Assembly: GCA_951213105.1 (NCBI GenBank)
Contig: OX578145.1
Location: 118,508,239 to 118,572,238 of the forward strand
Direction: 5' to 3'
Origin: Amaurobius ferox
Lineage: Eukaryota; Arthropoda; Arachnida; Araneae; Amaurobiidae
Length of the DNA stretch: 64,000 nucleotides
The translations under genes were made by a program, and so were the position numbers. Below, piece by piece: positions 33,620-45,427 of this stretch (the first letter of the stretch is position 1; each line of letters opens with the position of its first letter). Below the pieces are notes generated by a model that worked only from the letters and a program-made list of their open reading frames with translations, ran no database searches and had not been told where the DNA came from.

Positions 33620-34688
33620 TGTTATATTGTAATTTTCAATTCCCAATATAACATTGCTATTTTGAAAGTGGAAGTGGATCTAAGAAGATGGTCCCTCATA
33701 CAGCGAGACAATTCATATAACGTTCCCTTAGACACAGCTGGACCGGACGTAGTTCGAGAGTGAAAAAGGGTGCTTCTCGTATTCACGTCAGCACTAGGTA
33801 CTATATCAGACGGAAGGGGTTGAACCTCTTGACCCGAGAGGTCAATTAGCTTCCTGATGGACATGGGAAAATGTCCGTGTGAACTTTCTGCACGAAAAAG
33901 ACAATACTCAAATATCTGATATTTCAAGGGGGGCTTCGGCCAGTTAGATAGCCGGAAGGCGGAGTTACATATTTACGGAACCAATGAGAGTCTGGGGGCC
34001 TAAGAGAGAGGGGAGAGATGAAGAGAGACTTAAACTTTTAAAATTTGAAAATCGAGAGAGGAGTTGAATTTTTGGAGTGCTAAAAGGTGGTCGCACGAGA
34101 GCGACGATAAGAGGCAGCCCATCGGAGAAGTCCGTTTCCTCTTGCCGGTGACAAGTTCCAGTCAACGGCGATGTTCCGAGGTAGGCAATTTCTTTACATG
34201 TATTTTGCACGAAGGTCAATTGTTGAGAATGCTCTCTCTCTCGCTCTCTATTAATGCAGAATAATGTTAGGAGTGATAAAAGGTGACATTGAATTTAATT
34301 ACGCACGTGTGAAATGTATGTCACACGTAAAGACAGATATTGATAAAGGGGATTTTTCAGAATATGAATTGGAATAGTGTATGTGAGACATTTTATCCTA
34401 TAGGTAATGTAGGAATGACACGGTATGTTACTTACAATGGTAGTGTTGCATGATTGTAAAATTAAATGAGCTATTACGAGTGCTGGAATTTATTTAACAT
34501 TCATTGTGGAATTGTTGACTTTATCAAATATTAAATAAGGTTTTATCTTAATGAAATAAATTCTTTGTTATTGTTTAAAATTAAGCCTCTTCATTTTAAT
34601 TACTGGTATTATGTATTTTTTATTTACTCCACTGTACGAGATCGGTCTATGTAGCGTCAATACCTGACGTGTGATGATGCACATATCA
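33620..34688 (+). repeat. 3' LTR of the retrotransposon
   Basis: It is identical to the 5' LTR except at 34350 by my reading. The poly(A) signal AATAAA at 34555-34560 is the likely one used to end the element's RNA. The target duplication GTTAG follows at 34689-34693. Confidence 0.95.
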
Positions 34689-34693
34689 GTTAG

Positions 34694-37600
34694 ATCATAT
34701 CGATGGCTGGAGATTCTGTAACTGTTAAATCGAGAATAAAGCTGCTAGGTCATATCAGTAGCTGGAGATTATCTGATTTTGGAATTTAAAAATTCGTTAA
34801 AAATCGAATGTAAATTTTGGTAAAATGCCTTCGAGATGCATTAGTTCAGGTATAAATGAGACTGTGTCGAAAGCCCAGGCCAACCGACTCGTCCGAAGAC
34901 ATGGAGTAACAAAATGGATGGCCGGAGATGAGACTCTGTGAAAAAATTCAATGAGATAGATATCGGTCGGCATTGTGGTCAAACACACAGATAGATTCTT
35001 CTTTTCATTATTATAGATTCACTGGGGAGTGAAGACGATTGAAATGTAATGTTTAAAATGCCCCTGAGTTTGTGACAAGTGAATGAAAAAATATAAAAAA
35101 ATGTTCGAAGATACAAAACCTAATTCAAAAGCAGGAAAAATATATAGAATAGAAAAGGGGACAACAATTAGGAAAAAAGGTGGAGGGGGTAAAAATTAAA
35201 AATATTCTAATTTTCTGCCGAAAGATAAAGTGCATAACAAAACTAAGAGAGAGGGGAAAATCATATTTGCAATCATTAGAGAACAAGGCGGTAAAACACG
35301 TAATATTTATTTTCGTAATTTTGAAAAAAATAATAAAAGAAAACATCTGAAAAGAATTTGGAGATACATGGGCCCAACAGAAACACAGGAAAATATCCAA
35401 ATGCTTCCAAATTCATTTTAAAAAGGACGGGGGGGGGGGGAGGGGGGTTAGAAATTAAAAAATATGAACTTTCAAGAGGGGTAATAAAAATAGGGTGTAT
35501 TAAGAATAAAAAATAAATTCCATTCGTTGGAAAAGAGGAACGTCAATGTTTCATTTTTTCTTGGTTTTGAAATAAAAAATGGACAAAAAAATACTACATA
35601 TCATACAATACAACTTTATATAAGAATAATAATAAATCGAATGTTGACTAGAACATGGGGATATTAAATGAATTGCTTGAGAAGAAATAAAAAAAATCAC
35701 AATATCAAAATGTATATTATAAATTTTAAGGTTGTTTAATTAACATTTTACTTAAAAGTGTATTAAATTATAACTAAAAGTGTAATTATGAAAAAATAAA
35801 ATAGTATTTACGGATTATTGAACGTATATCTAGACAGAAATTTGTATGCATGAGCAAAAGAATATATATAATTCCTAGATTGAGTCTATAGAATAAATTT
35901 ATTAATTTATGAAACAGCTCTAACAATTTATAAACAACTTTTGCACTTTCATGCAGATATTCAAAAAGGAATATTTTACTTCGCAAAAATATTTTGTACC
36001 ATTTTTTTTTTCATTTTGCAATGAAACTGGAAAAAATACAAAATTAAGATCATTTTACACCATTGCTTAGTTATTTGCCTCTGAAATTCCTCATAGAACA
36101 GCCACGGGGCATATTATTTTGGATAAAAACATGAAAAATTATTCTTTTATCAATATTATTTTGGGGCTAATACCAAAGACTAAATTCAGTACCAAATTAA
36201 TTTTATTGGTTGAAACATATTAAAAATCAACAAAAAATGTAGTCAATTAAGAAATTTTGCAAAAATATTTTAAATAATTGAATTAGAACTTAAAAGACAG
36301 CCATATTTGTCGATGGATTTGTGAATCTTGCACGGCAGCATAACACAACACTTTGAACAATAAGAAGTAGCTTTTTACTTGTAGTCATTGTGTTTGTTAT
36401 CTACATGGTCTTCAGCTATGCTCAATGCCTAAATCAGCTAAAACGGTAGACGACCAAAAGAATGACCATCTGGACTAATCTCCTCCCTCCCGTCCTTTTA
36501 GAAGTGCGATCATAGAGGCCGCATCCATGTGTTTGCAATTTGAATTTGAAACCAGGAAAAAATTCTGAGAATCGGCCCTTGGGTTTTTCCCAGTATTTGG
36601 GGAAAACAAAGTCCCCTAATTGCAGGCTGCACCCAGCTGCAAGTTGTTTAAAATCTGGTAATCTCCCAAGTGTTTGAGCGTACGTACTTTCAAGCAGAAC
36701 TGTACATTGCTTCGAAAAAGATATAATTATGGGAGAAAAACGATTTTATCCTTTTTATATTTTAATACTATCTAAAAAAGTAAATTCATTTATATTAAAG
36801 TGGCACAAAATTGGTTCATTTTCAAAATATTTTTTTTAATACGACCACAAAAGTCATTCTTACTACACCTAATTTCACTTCCAAATGGCCGCCCCTAATT
36901 CGTCCGCTGTGGGCAATTGCCCACGCCGCCCACGCCTTAAACCGGGCATGAGCATTACTAATGTTTTTGTTAATAGTTTCTATTCTAAGATAACAAAAAT
37001 TTAATAATTTTTGTACTGACTTTATCAAAACAGCAAAGGAAGAGCAGAGTGAACCCAAAAATACCAAATATAGCTGCTACAACACAAGTTGTATAAATGA
37101 CCGATTGAAGTGTGGATTGGGTTATGTTTGAGATAGTCCAGTGGAGCCCATTAGAACTAAATTTATTTTGTAAACAAGTTTCCAAAGTGAAAATTTTCTT
37201 TCGAATGAATTCGGAATTTCTCTGTTAAAGTAGGTCTACTGAATCCCAGCACCCTCATCAGAGAAGAGTGCAACAGCCAGATCCATATTGCTATTTTTTC
37301 GCACAAACTAATGGACATTGCTGTATTTGAGATGTGGAGTTACGCGTCTGAGACGCAGGTACTCCGGAAGCATGCGTCTTGGCTGGCTTTTACCAGTCTT
37401 CTAAATCACATGGATTTTCATCTGATAGTATCAGCTCAATTAATTGATTTTTATACTTACTTGTAGATGATATAATCAACGTAATAAGATTATTTATTTA
37501 TCGTTTTTCATGATCATCTTCAAACTGACATAATCATCTGTAGAATCTTCCGGACAATTTACTAAATTTTTACTTTTCTACTGTATAATACATGTAAAGA

Positions 37601-38683
37601 GAAAGTGTGTAATGAAATAAAACCAATCCTTTATTTTTAATCATGTGAAAATCCGACTCCGTTTCATTCTGTTCCGTGGTTGATATTTGTATGTGTGCTA
37701 AGATTCAACCCAAGTCTCTGGCTTTTGGTCCGATGGGACTTCTGGATTGTCGGAAAATATTTTTCGCAAAACCCTCCATTTTTTTACGGCCACCCGGAAG
37801 GAAATCGAAATTCTAGCTCCGTTATTGTCTGTCCCGTAGCGTAGTCAATACTATAGATTTGCAAAGATTCAGTCTTTTAGGTCCGAAAAAACGCAAACAC
37901 ATTCAACAATTATTATACAAATTGTCCCGGGAAACGTCGTGTATTTCTGCTGATAAATTTATAAAAGTAGTGTGCTGATCATACATTTTCTGTGCCTGAA
38001 ATTCGAATTTATTTATCTCACCCATTCATTACACTTTCTTCTTTATCTCAGCCACCCAACTTTTCTTTTCACCGAATCCTTTCTCCAACTTTCTCCTTCG
38101 GATGTTCCACGACTTCTCTCCGCTTCCGTTCGCAAGGCTACCACGTGACACCCCCTCTTATTTAAAAAGACGGATAAAAAAAAATCTCAAAGGAAAACCC
38201 CCTCCCGTCATGCCTCCTCCTCCCTTATATGTAGAGCGCAGATGATATTTTTAGCCCCTCCATCCCCCTTCTGGAAACACGAACGATTTCCTGAGGTAAC
38301 GGTGTAAAAGCAACTGGTGATATCTGTTGTAAGGTGTTGTGCTACCCCTTGAAGAAATATAGTGTGTGCGTGTGTGTGTGTATGGACACGTGTGATCGTG
38401 ATCCACTTACGTGATTGTGTCAAGTGACAGCAAGTGTGACTACGTGAATTGATACTTCGTTGCTTTCGGATGCAATTTAGGTTTGTATTCTCTTTTTTTT
38501 TTAAATTATTAAATTATAAATTTAAACCTCTCAATAATGGACACCATTAGAACCATGTATATTTTGTTTAATATAAATTAATTATTACAATTTATATTAA
38601 TTTTCTTTAATATAGGTTAATTATTATTTAAGATAATTATTTAATGTAAACAGTTATAATACGTTTACATTAATTTAAAAAAA
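34694..38683. other. Non-coding stretch next to the LTR element
   Basis: The first about 110 bp contain an imperfect tandem duplication (GCTGTTAGATCATATCGATGG versus GCTGCTAGGTCATATCAGTAG); the retrotransposon inserted into the first unit. G-runs occur at about 35429-35447. A piece at about 36880-36955 (GTGGGCAATTGCCCACGCCG, read in reverse with GGTTTAAGGCGTGGGC) resembles hAT-type termini. A piece at about 37650-37880 resembles the repeats at 56820-57200. No gene is recognised. Confidence 0.5.
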
Positions 38684-39306
38684 TCTAATGGGGGCAGCAC
38701 ATGACTTTCTCCACATACTGCAATGACTTTACTTCTTTCACAGCGAAATACTGGTGTACGAGATCCAGTACAATGTATTTATGATTCAATTAACACTACT
38801 TAAATTGAAATTTGGCGCATTTCGCAACGTGCGAGTACAAACAGAAATAATACTCATCCTCAAAATCCTCATCTAAATCCAATTAATAATTAATGAGTAT
38901 CCCTGGAAATGAATAACTATTGACGAATTCTTTGGCGTCAAAATACAAAACTAATCCATAAAGTATCTTTTTCGTGAATGGAATGAACTAGATTCAGGAA
39001 ATGATGTTAACCTATTAGCTGCATCATATCGCATGTGAAAAGTGAACGTATTCTATAATACATACTGCATTTTTAATTTTTTTTTTTTGTTGTTGTTGTT
39101 AAATTTATTTTTAAAAAACGTGCAATATCTCCAGAACGGTTGATGCTAACGTTCTAAAGTTTGTGTAATCCGTTTTCTAATGAAAATTATATAATAAATG
39201 ATTATTTATGTTAGGTTCTAGTATTTATTGATTTCAGTAATCGTACCAAATTACTTTCGAGACTCCCCATTCGTACGTGAGATATCGCGTCCACATACTC
39301 ACACAT

Positions 39307-39373
<67 letters not shown>

Positions 39374-39497
39374 TGTATGTATACACACAGACATCACCTC
39401 GGAAACGTTCGATTTGAGTTCAGGGATGCATAAAATTGCTCTTCGACCCCATCATAATTCTTTACCTAATACATTATACTATGTATGAAGGGGAAGT
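38684..39497 (-). mobile_element. Family A copy with expanded (TA)n
   Basis: On the minus strand it runs from the head near 39497 to the 3' signature GTCATGTGCTGCCCCCATTAG at 38684. The spacer that is (GT)n in other copies is here replaced by about 25 TA units (39311-39362). The plus-strand Tyr/Ile-rich frame at 39228-39488 is a product of that tract. Confidence 0.75.
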
Positions 39498-40024
39498 AAA
39501 GTAATGTTTTAATTAATATGTAGAATCTACAAAATAGACCTGTATTGTAATAAAACGTTTCTAATCGAACACTTAAAAACAGATATTTATTAATCCTCTC
39601 GAAAGTCCCTTAATAAAAAGTTTCACTAGATGATTCTATCTAGCTGATAATATAAAGAGTCATAAGTTTTTGTGCAATACAACATATATGCAAAGAAAGA
39701 AATTATTGCTATAGGGTCGAAAATACGACTCTCAGATTTGGATGGATGAACACGTTCAGGCAACCTTGAACACGGATCAACCAGTTTTTCAATTATGCCT
39801 GTGTATCGGTCTGTGGATACGATATCTGTCAAACAGATCGATAGAATGTAATTACTTTTGAAATGATTATTTCAATCGATCAACGTCAGAAGTGTATGAT
39901 TTTCTTCGTGGACGGACCAAGGAAAAAGCCCTCAACTTTTTTTTTAGAAAATAAAAAAACAATTTTTTTTTAAATATAATTACGCTTTAAAATGTTACGA
40001 AAATACTTATTTAATGGGATTTTG

Positions 40025-40450
40025 ACTTTCTCATATGTAGTATTGAGAAAGTATTGTTCTCACGAAAATTTTCGATTTCGATGCCAATATACATTTTACG
40101 ACCTCCTGAACACGTTTTGACTATTTTTAGAGTGATGTCTGTCTGTGTCTTTATGTCTGTGGTCGATTTCTTGTGTCACGATAGCGGCCACCAATATTAA
40201 CGGATTTTTATGAAACTGTATATGCAGCTTTGTTATAAAAAAATCTAGAACTAGATATATTTTTTTTTAATTCGATCAAAAACTTTGAATTTTATTCGAA
40301 ATATTATATATATTTTTTTAACATGGCAGCATAGGACAAAATTTGACATAATCTTGCATAAAAGAGTTTATTTATGGCTCAATATGAATCACGAGACTTA
40401 ATAGTTTCAATCAATGTTGTGAAAATAGTCGAGATATAGAGTTCTATGTT
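40025..40450 (+). mobile_element. Family A 5' fragment
   Basis: It has the head ACTTTCTCATATGTAGTATTGAGAAAGTATTG and the GTGATGTCTGTCTGTG spacer, then diverged body sequence to about 40450. Confidence 0.6.
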
Positions 40451-40518
40451 CGTGACGTCATTAGCGCCCCCCTTAGGGGGCTAATTATCCCCCCGGTAGG
40501 GGTGCATTGTCAAGTATG

Positions 40519-40888
40519 GTATCAATCTAAAGATTTATTTCAAGCCCTTTGAGGTGAAGGGTAACACTCTATAGTTGTAGTATTTATTTCAAGCCCTTTG
40601 AGGTGAAGGGTAACACTCTATAGTTGTAGGGCGCTATAGTTGTAGTATTTATTTCAAGCCCTTTGAGGTGAAGGGTAACACTCTATAGTTGTAGGGCGCT
40701 ATAGTTGTAGTATTTATTTCAAGCCCTTTGAGGTGAAGGGTAACACTCTATAGTTGTAGGGCGCTATAGTTGTAGTATTTATTTCAAGCCCTTTGAGGTG
40801 AAGGGTAACACTCTATAGTTGTAGGGCGCTATAGTTGTAGTATTTATTTCAAGCCCTTTGAGGTGAAGGGTAACACTCTATAGTTGTA
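40519..40888. repeat. Satellite array, about 49 and 65 bp units
   Basis: The unit is TATTTATTTCAAGCCCTTTG then AGGTGAAGGGTAACACTCTA then TAGTTGTAG. From the second unit on, each carries an extra GGCGCTATAGTTGTAG. The array is nearly identical unit to unit and ends directly at a full SINE. Confidence 0.95.
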
Positions 40889-41175
40889 GGGCGCGGTAGC
40901 CCATTGGTTAGCACGCTGGAGTTGCACTCGGCAGGCCCGGGTTCGATTTCAGCCACTGCCAAAACTGCCGCCGTGTTCACGCGGAGTACGCTCACGTTAA
41001 ACATGTGGGTCCGTAAGTCCTTCCGAGAGGTTAGTGGTAGGGGAAGGAGGGTACGATCCCTGTGGATGCCTCCCCCACTGGGTTCCGGTCTAAATTGGGT
41101 GGCACTTCCCGGCCGTCCATACTGTTGCCTTACACCTTTCTGGTAGGTCGGACGGTCTGGGTCTCAACAACAACA
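40889..41175 (+). mobile_element. tRNA-derived SINE, best full-length copy
   Basis: It starts GGCGCGGTAGCCCATTGG. The A box TAGCCCATTGGTTAGCACGC and the B box GGGTTCGATTTC sit at tRNA-like spacing (about 35 bp), so RNA polymerase III would transcribe it. The body is shared with copies at 8727, 12421, 15340, 17719 and 47186, and the tail is (CAA)n. A 14-bp target duplication ACTCTATAGTTGTA lies at 40875-40888 and 41176-41189. It encodes no protein and would need a LINE's reverse transcriptase to move. The plus-strand frame at 40904-41146 is an artefact of this sequence. Confidence 0.92.
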
Positions 41176-41189
41176 ACTCTATAGTTGTA

Positions 41190-41360
41190 ATTTTTTGAAC
41201 CTATTATACCGATTTTTCAAATTGTTTCTTCTAAAATTTAAAAAAAAAATGAATTTTGGTATGATAAAGTCCAGTTGAACCACATCCAGTTATTTTTTAT
41301 TTAAAAGCAAACGTCGTGATTTATAAGACAGCAGCATGCTTAATTCTTGAAATATTTAAC

Positions 41361-41394
<34 letters not shown>

Positions 41395-42444
41395 AATCAA
41401 GAAAAAGTAAAATATTCTCACTAATATCATATACGATATAAAATATAATATATAAATTAAAATTTATTTTATATTTATATTTTATAACATCAAATAAATT
41501 ATAAAATATAAATATAATTAAAATATAGTATATAAAATATAAATATTATATACGACATAAAATATTCTCACTAATATCATATATGAATGCTTTGCAAATA
41601 TTTTCAACCCTAAATGAACAGACACTATGATGTAGGAATTATCACAAAATTTTACTCGAAATATTAGAATTTTGCTTTCAACATAGAGGACAATATCTCT
41701 CGAAGGAAAATGAGCACATCGTTATTTAATGGGTAAGATGTTCCTAAAAGCTTATTTATTTTTGGAGAATTCCAAACACGGGGAACACCTTCAATATTTC
41801 CAGCATTTTTTTTCGAAGACCAAAATAAAATTATGAAACAGAATTACGGTAAACTTTGAGGCGAAAATGGCTATTTCATATATAAGTTTTTATTTAGAAA
41901 TGAATAACATAACTACAGAACGATAACCTGCGTCATTCTCGAGACATTACACATTTTTTATTTTAAATGGCTAATGTAAAATGAAAAACGTGTAATTGTG
42001 TTAAATGGATAATGTAAATGAATCTCAAAAAATTTAAATATTTTCAATATTAACAAATAATTGACTGTGTGTAAGTATTTCTAAATGGACACTATTGTTT
42101 AGCATTTATTACGAAAAACTGTTCTCGAGATACTGAAAATTTTTACCATGACAAAATGAACGAATAAACTCATCTGCAAATACGTTAATATTCTGGGCAT
42201 ACACTATTACCTAAAGCAGACAATTAACTATATTACTATCCAAGGCAAGCAGATATGTATATTACTATCTAAAAGAGGTAGCTATATTGCTATCGGAATA
42301 GCTCTGGATTTTTAATCCATTTTTCGCCAACCCAATCGCCATTTATAATTTTTATTCGCCAAATACAATCTTCAATCGACAAATTTATTTTTTTCACTCC
42401 AACAGAAAACTTAATTTTGTTTTATAAATTCCGTAATTCCAAAG

Positions 42445-42480
<36 letters not shown>

Positions 42481-43213
42481 TATTGCAATCTTAACAAGAA
42501 AAATCGCTTTATTATTATACTCCGTAAAGGGTAGTTCAAGAAGAAATACCTAACATTAAATTAAATTTTATATTTAGATTGTTAGTGCAAAAAACTAGGA
42601 ACATAGACATTTTTGTTTAATAAGTGAGAATATCTGATGATGTATCCAATACATGACTTTCTCTACAGATTAACAAATTTCGATGTTGCTGAGAAAAAAA
42701 TAACAAAAATTGGAATTTTTTTTACAACTAGATTCTTCAATAAATCAATGGCTTGTTTTTGTTACCAGTTAAGGCATATCTGATTTGCTGTAATTCGCTT
42801 AGTTATTTCGAGAGATATCTATCTCTCACTCCGAGGAAAAGTTAAATTTGTAATATCTCGAAAACGGTTCATGAGAAATGCTAAATATAATCAATTTATT
42901 TTGAGTTGAACGTATACTTACAAAGCATTCATTCATTTGATAGTAGTGAAAATATTTAATTTTTTTTATTTTAGATGAAAAAACGCGCAATATCTCAAGA
43001 ATGTCATTCGCTTTTAAATAATAATAAAAAAAAAATACGTACAAAATGACTACTTCCGCAACGCATTTTAACGTAATTAAGTTTTTTATATTTTAATTTT
43101 GTTTTCAATTTCAAAAGTTATGTTCGAAAATTTAAACAGATTCCCTCTGGTTTGAGTTCTTTGGTAATCGATTAAGGTAATCGATAATCGATCTGTAATC
43201 GATCTGGTAAGTT

Positions 43214-43258
<45 letters not shown>

Positions 43259-44251
43259 CCAATGTCGATCAGAAATGTGAAATATTTTGAAAATGTCGAA
43301 TGTTAGTTTCCTATAAATGATGGAATTTTTTGTTATATAAGGATATATATTTTCGTTATATTTTTACGCAACGTTTTAATAATTTTCTGATTTTTGAAAA
43401 ATTGGGGGGGGGGGGGGGGGGGAGGGGTTCAGCCCTCAGCCCGCTCACCTTAGAAATTAAAAGGCATTTGACGTTCACCAATTGAAATAATTACGCCAAC
43501 TTTCATTCGATTTTATCGATTTGTTCTAAAGATATCGCACGAACAGGCAGTTAGACATCAATTAATAAAATGGTTAATTCTTATTCAGCTATGCTCCAAA
43601 CGTCAGATCCATCAGAACCCGAAAGTCGGATATTTGATCCATCATACTATTTTCTTTTTACGTGTACTATGCAAGGTATTGTAATAAACGTTGTTAGGAC
43701 GCATCATTCTAAATTTATGTGTTTGATAACATAAAACCCATACACTGTAAATCCCATCTTGCAAAATTGCATTTCAAAATCGAACATTGTTTTAATATCA
43801 CGAAAAACTCCCGACCCGTTCTGATGTTTATCATTCTCTCCACGACCCTTCTATATTTCATCTCTCAGCGGGGGCCACCGTCTCCAATGCCATCCAATTT
43901 CCAGAACATATTCTCCGTCCCTGAATCTGTCGGACCCTTGTCCGCGTCCATTCTGTTGTGTCAGCGGTGTTGATGGCGCGTCCTCTCTTTGAAAAATACC
44001 TTGAATTATGAGAGCCGTTCATTTTCTCTATTGCTGCCATCCGTTATTGAGTCATTCCAGGCGTGTTCGGAATGGCTGTAAATATATATATAAACATGGA
44101 GTTGGAAAGAAGGAGATAAAACTAATACGGATGAAAAGCTTGAAAATGCCAGAATGCTTTGAGAATTATATCTAGGTGTCGGTAGTGTTAGTAAAATAGT
44201 CGCTATTATTAGTTGACGAAACAGAAAGGCGTAGTATTTTTGATTATTTTT
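41190..44251. other. Non-coding stretch with simple-sequence tracts
   Basis: It holds a poly-T of about 25 at 41362-41386, (ATT)n at 42445-42482, (TA)n at 43216-43254, and a G-run of about 18 at 43405-43422. Segments near 41930-42170 and 42840-43030 contain decayed family A words (CATTCTCGAGACATTACACA, AATATCTCGAAAACGGTTCATG). No gene is recognised. Confidence 0.55.
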
Positions 44252-45169
44252 ACTTTCCTTATATACATAATGTATAAGGAAAGTATTGTGACCGGGTCGA
44301 AAATTCGAATTCGAGTTTTGACGGTAGAGCACGTTTCAAGCATCCCTGATCACGAATCAAACATTTTTGGAGTGATGTCTGTGTGTGTGTGTGTGTGTCA
44401 GTGAGTCTGTGGAGACGATAACTGACGAACGAATGGACCGATTCGAACGAAATTTGGTACAAAAATCACAATCCGTTAACACTGGAAGCCTATTGTTTTT
44501 ATACGCAATCGAATGTTCAGAACCCCCCCCCTAAATTTTCGAATGAAATTTTGAAAAAATCGTCAAAAAATCAAAACCGCTCATAAAGTTACGCAAATAG
44601 ACATTTCTTATGTAATGTTTCATTAGAAAACGATTGGCATAAATTTTAGAACGCTAACATGAACCGTTCTCGAGATATTGCACATTTTTCAAAAAAATTA
44701 TGAAAAAGTCATATAAAATAAAAAAATATATATTTCCCATTGAGAAACATGTTCACTTTTCATATGTAATACCATGCGATAAATTGGGTGACATCATTCT
44801 CGTGGATCTAGCTCGTTCCATTCATGAAAAAAGGTACTTTGTGTAACACTTTTGTATTTGAACGCCAATAGTCATTTATCTTCTGTAAGAATAACTTATT
44901 TCTCCGTTCATAACGCTTGGCGAGATTTTGGCGACGAATTTGACGAAATGTCACCAACTTGGCGACATTTTTAATTGTTGCCAAATTAACAAAAATCTCG
45001 CCAAATTGATAAAAATGACACTAAATTAATGAAAATGACGTCTAATCGAAGAAAATTCAATATCATATAAAGAATATAAGTATCTACTATAAGAATAACG
45101 TTTTTTTTAGTTGTAAAAGTAGTAAATTCATTGCATTATATAAGGAAAGTCATGTGTTGCCCACATCAG
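44252..45169 (+). mobile_element. Family A full-length copy
   Basis: It is about 918 bp. It opens with the hairpin head ACTTTCCTTATATACATAATG / TATAAGGAAAGT. Then follow the GAATTCGAG palindromic stretch, a (GT)n spacer, the block GAACGAATGGACCGATTCGA, the block CCGTTCTCGAGATATTGCAC, a G/C-containing block with TTGGCGAGATTTTGGCGACG, and the 3' end TATATAAGGAAAGTCATGTG-TTGCCCACATCAG. The 3' end repeats the head's complement and adds a small hairpin (ATGTG...CACAT). No frame is conserved across copies, so this is a non-coding, non-autonomous element of unknown class. Confidence 0.85.
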
Positions 45170-45361
45170 TTTTTTTAATTAAGGGTTCCCTAATGATGCG
45201 TACAATTAGCCAGTATTTTTTCATAGTTGTAGGACAGAGTATAAAATATGGGGAGATAAAAATAAATTGAAAGGTAAAATAATTTTGAATGCGTAGGAAT
45301 ATTGTTTATTCTTTCAGTTCTAATTTGCATTGCGCTAATCATTTATTTTTACAAAATGGAC
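45170..45361 (+). repeat. Flank duplicated in inverted form at 63238-63430
   Basis: About 190 bp after the family A copy recur as reverse complement at 63238-63430, again next to a family A copy. Shared words are GTTGTAGGA(C/T)AGAGTA, AAGGTAAAATAATTTTGAAT and TTTGCATTGCG. Either family A is longer than other copies show, or a block of at least 1 kb was duplicated and inverted. Confidence 0.8.
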
Positions 45362-45427
45362 AGTTTGAATAAATGTTTTAGGCCTTTTGCTTTAGAAATG
45401 CATGTAGTGCAGGACTACTTATCCCAG

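Larger units (their letters stand above)
23038..34688 (+). mobile_element. Complete Ty3/Gypsy-type LTR retrotransposon
   Basis: The element is 11,651 bp with two 1,069-bp LTRs (TG...CA) and a perfect 5-bp target duplication GTTAG at 23033-23037 and 34689-34693. The LTRs differ at one position by my reading (A at 23768, G at 34350), so the insertion is recent. Domain order Gag, protease, RT, RNase H, integrase, GPY/F defines the Ty3/Gypsy (Metaviridae) lineage. Gag and Pol are in different frames joined by a -1 shift signal. About 3.3 kb follow pol without an env-like frame. An in-frame stop in Gag and an odd RT motif suggest that this copy may depend on a relative for movement. Confidence 0.95.

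Noticed and set aside
44213..44462. Recurrent short frames (…FDERMDRFERN-like) across family A copies
   Set aside because: They lie in both orientations, shift frame between copies and lack conserved starts. Repeat similarity at the DNA level explains them.
44252..45169. Family A as a Helitron
   Set aside because: There is a 3' hairpin, but the end is CAG plus T-run rather than CTRR, the 5' end is not TC, and insertion between A and T is not evident.
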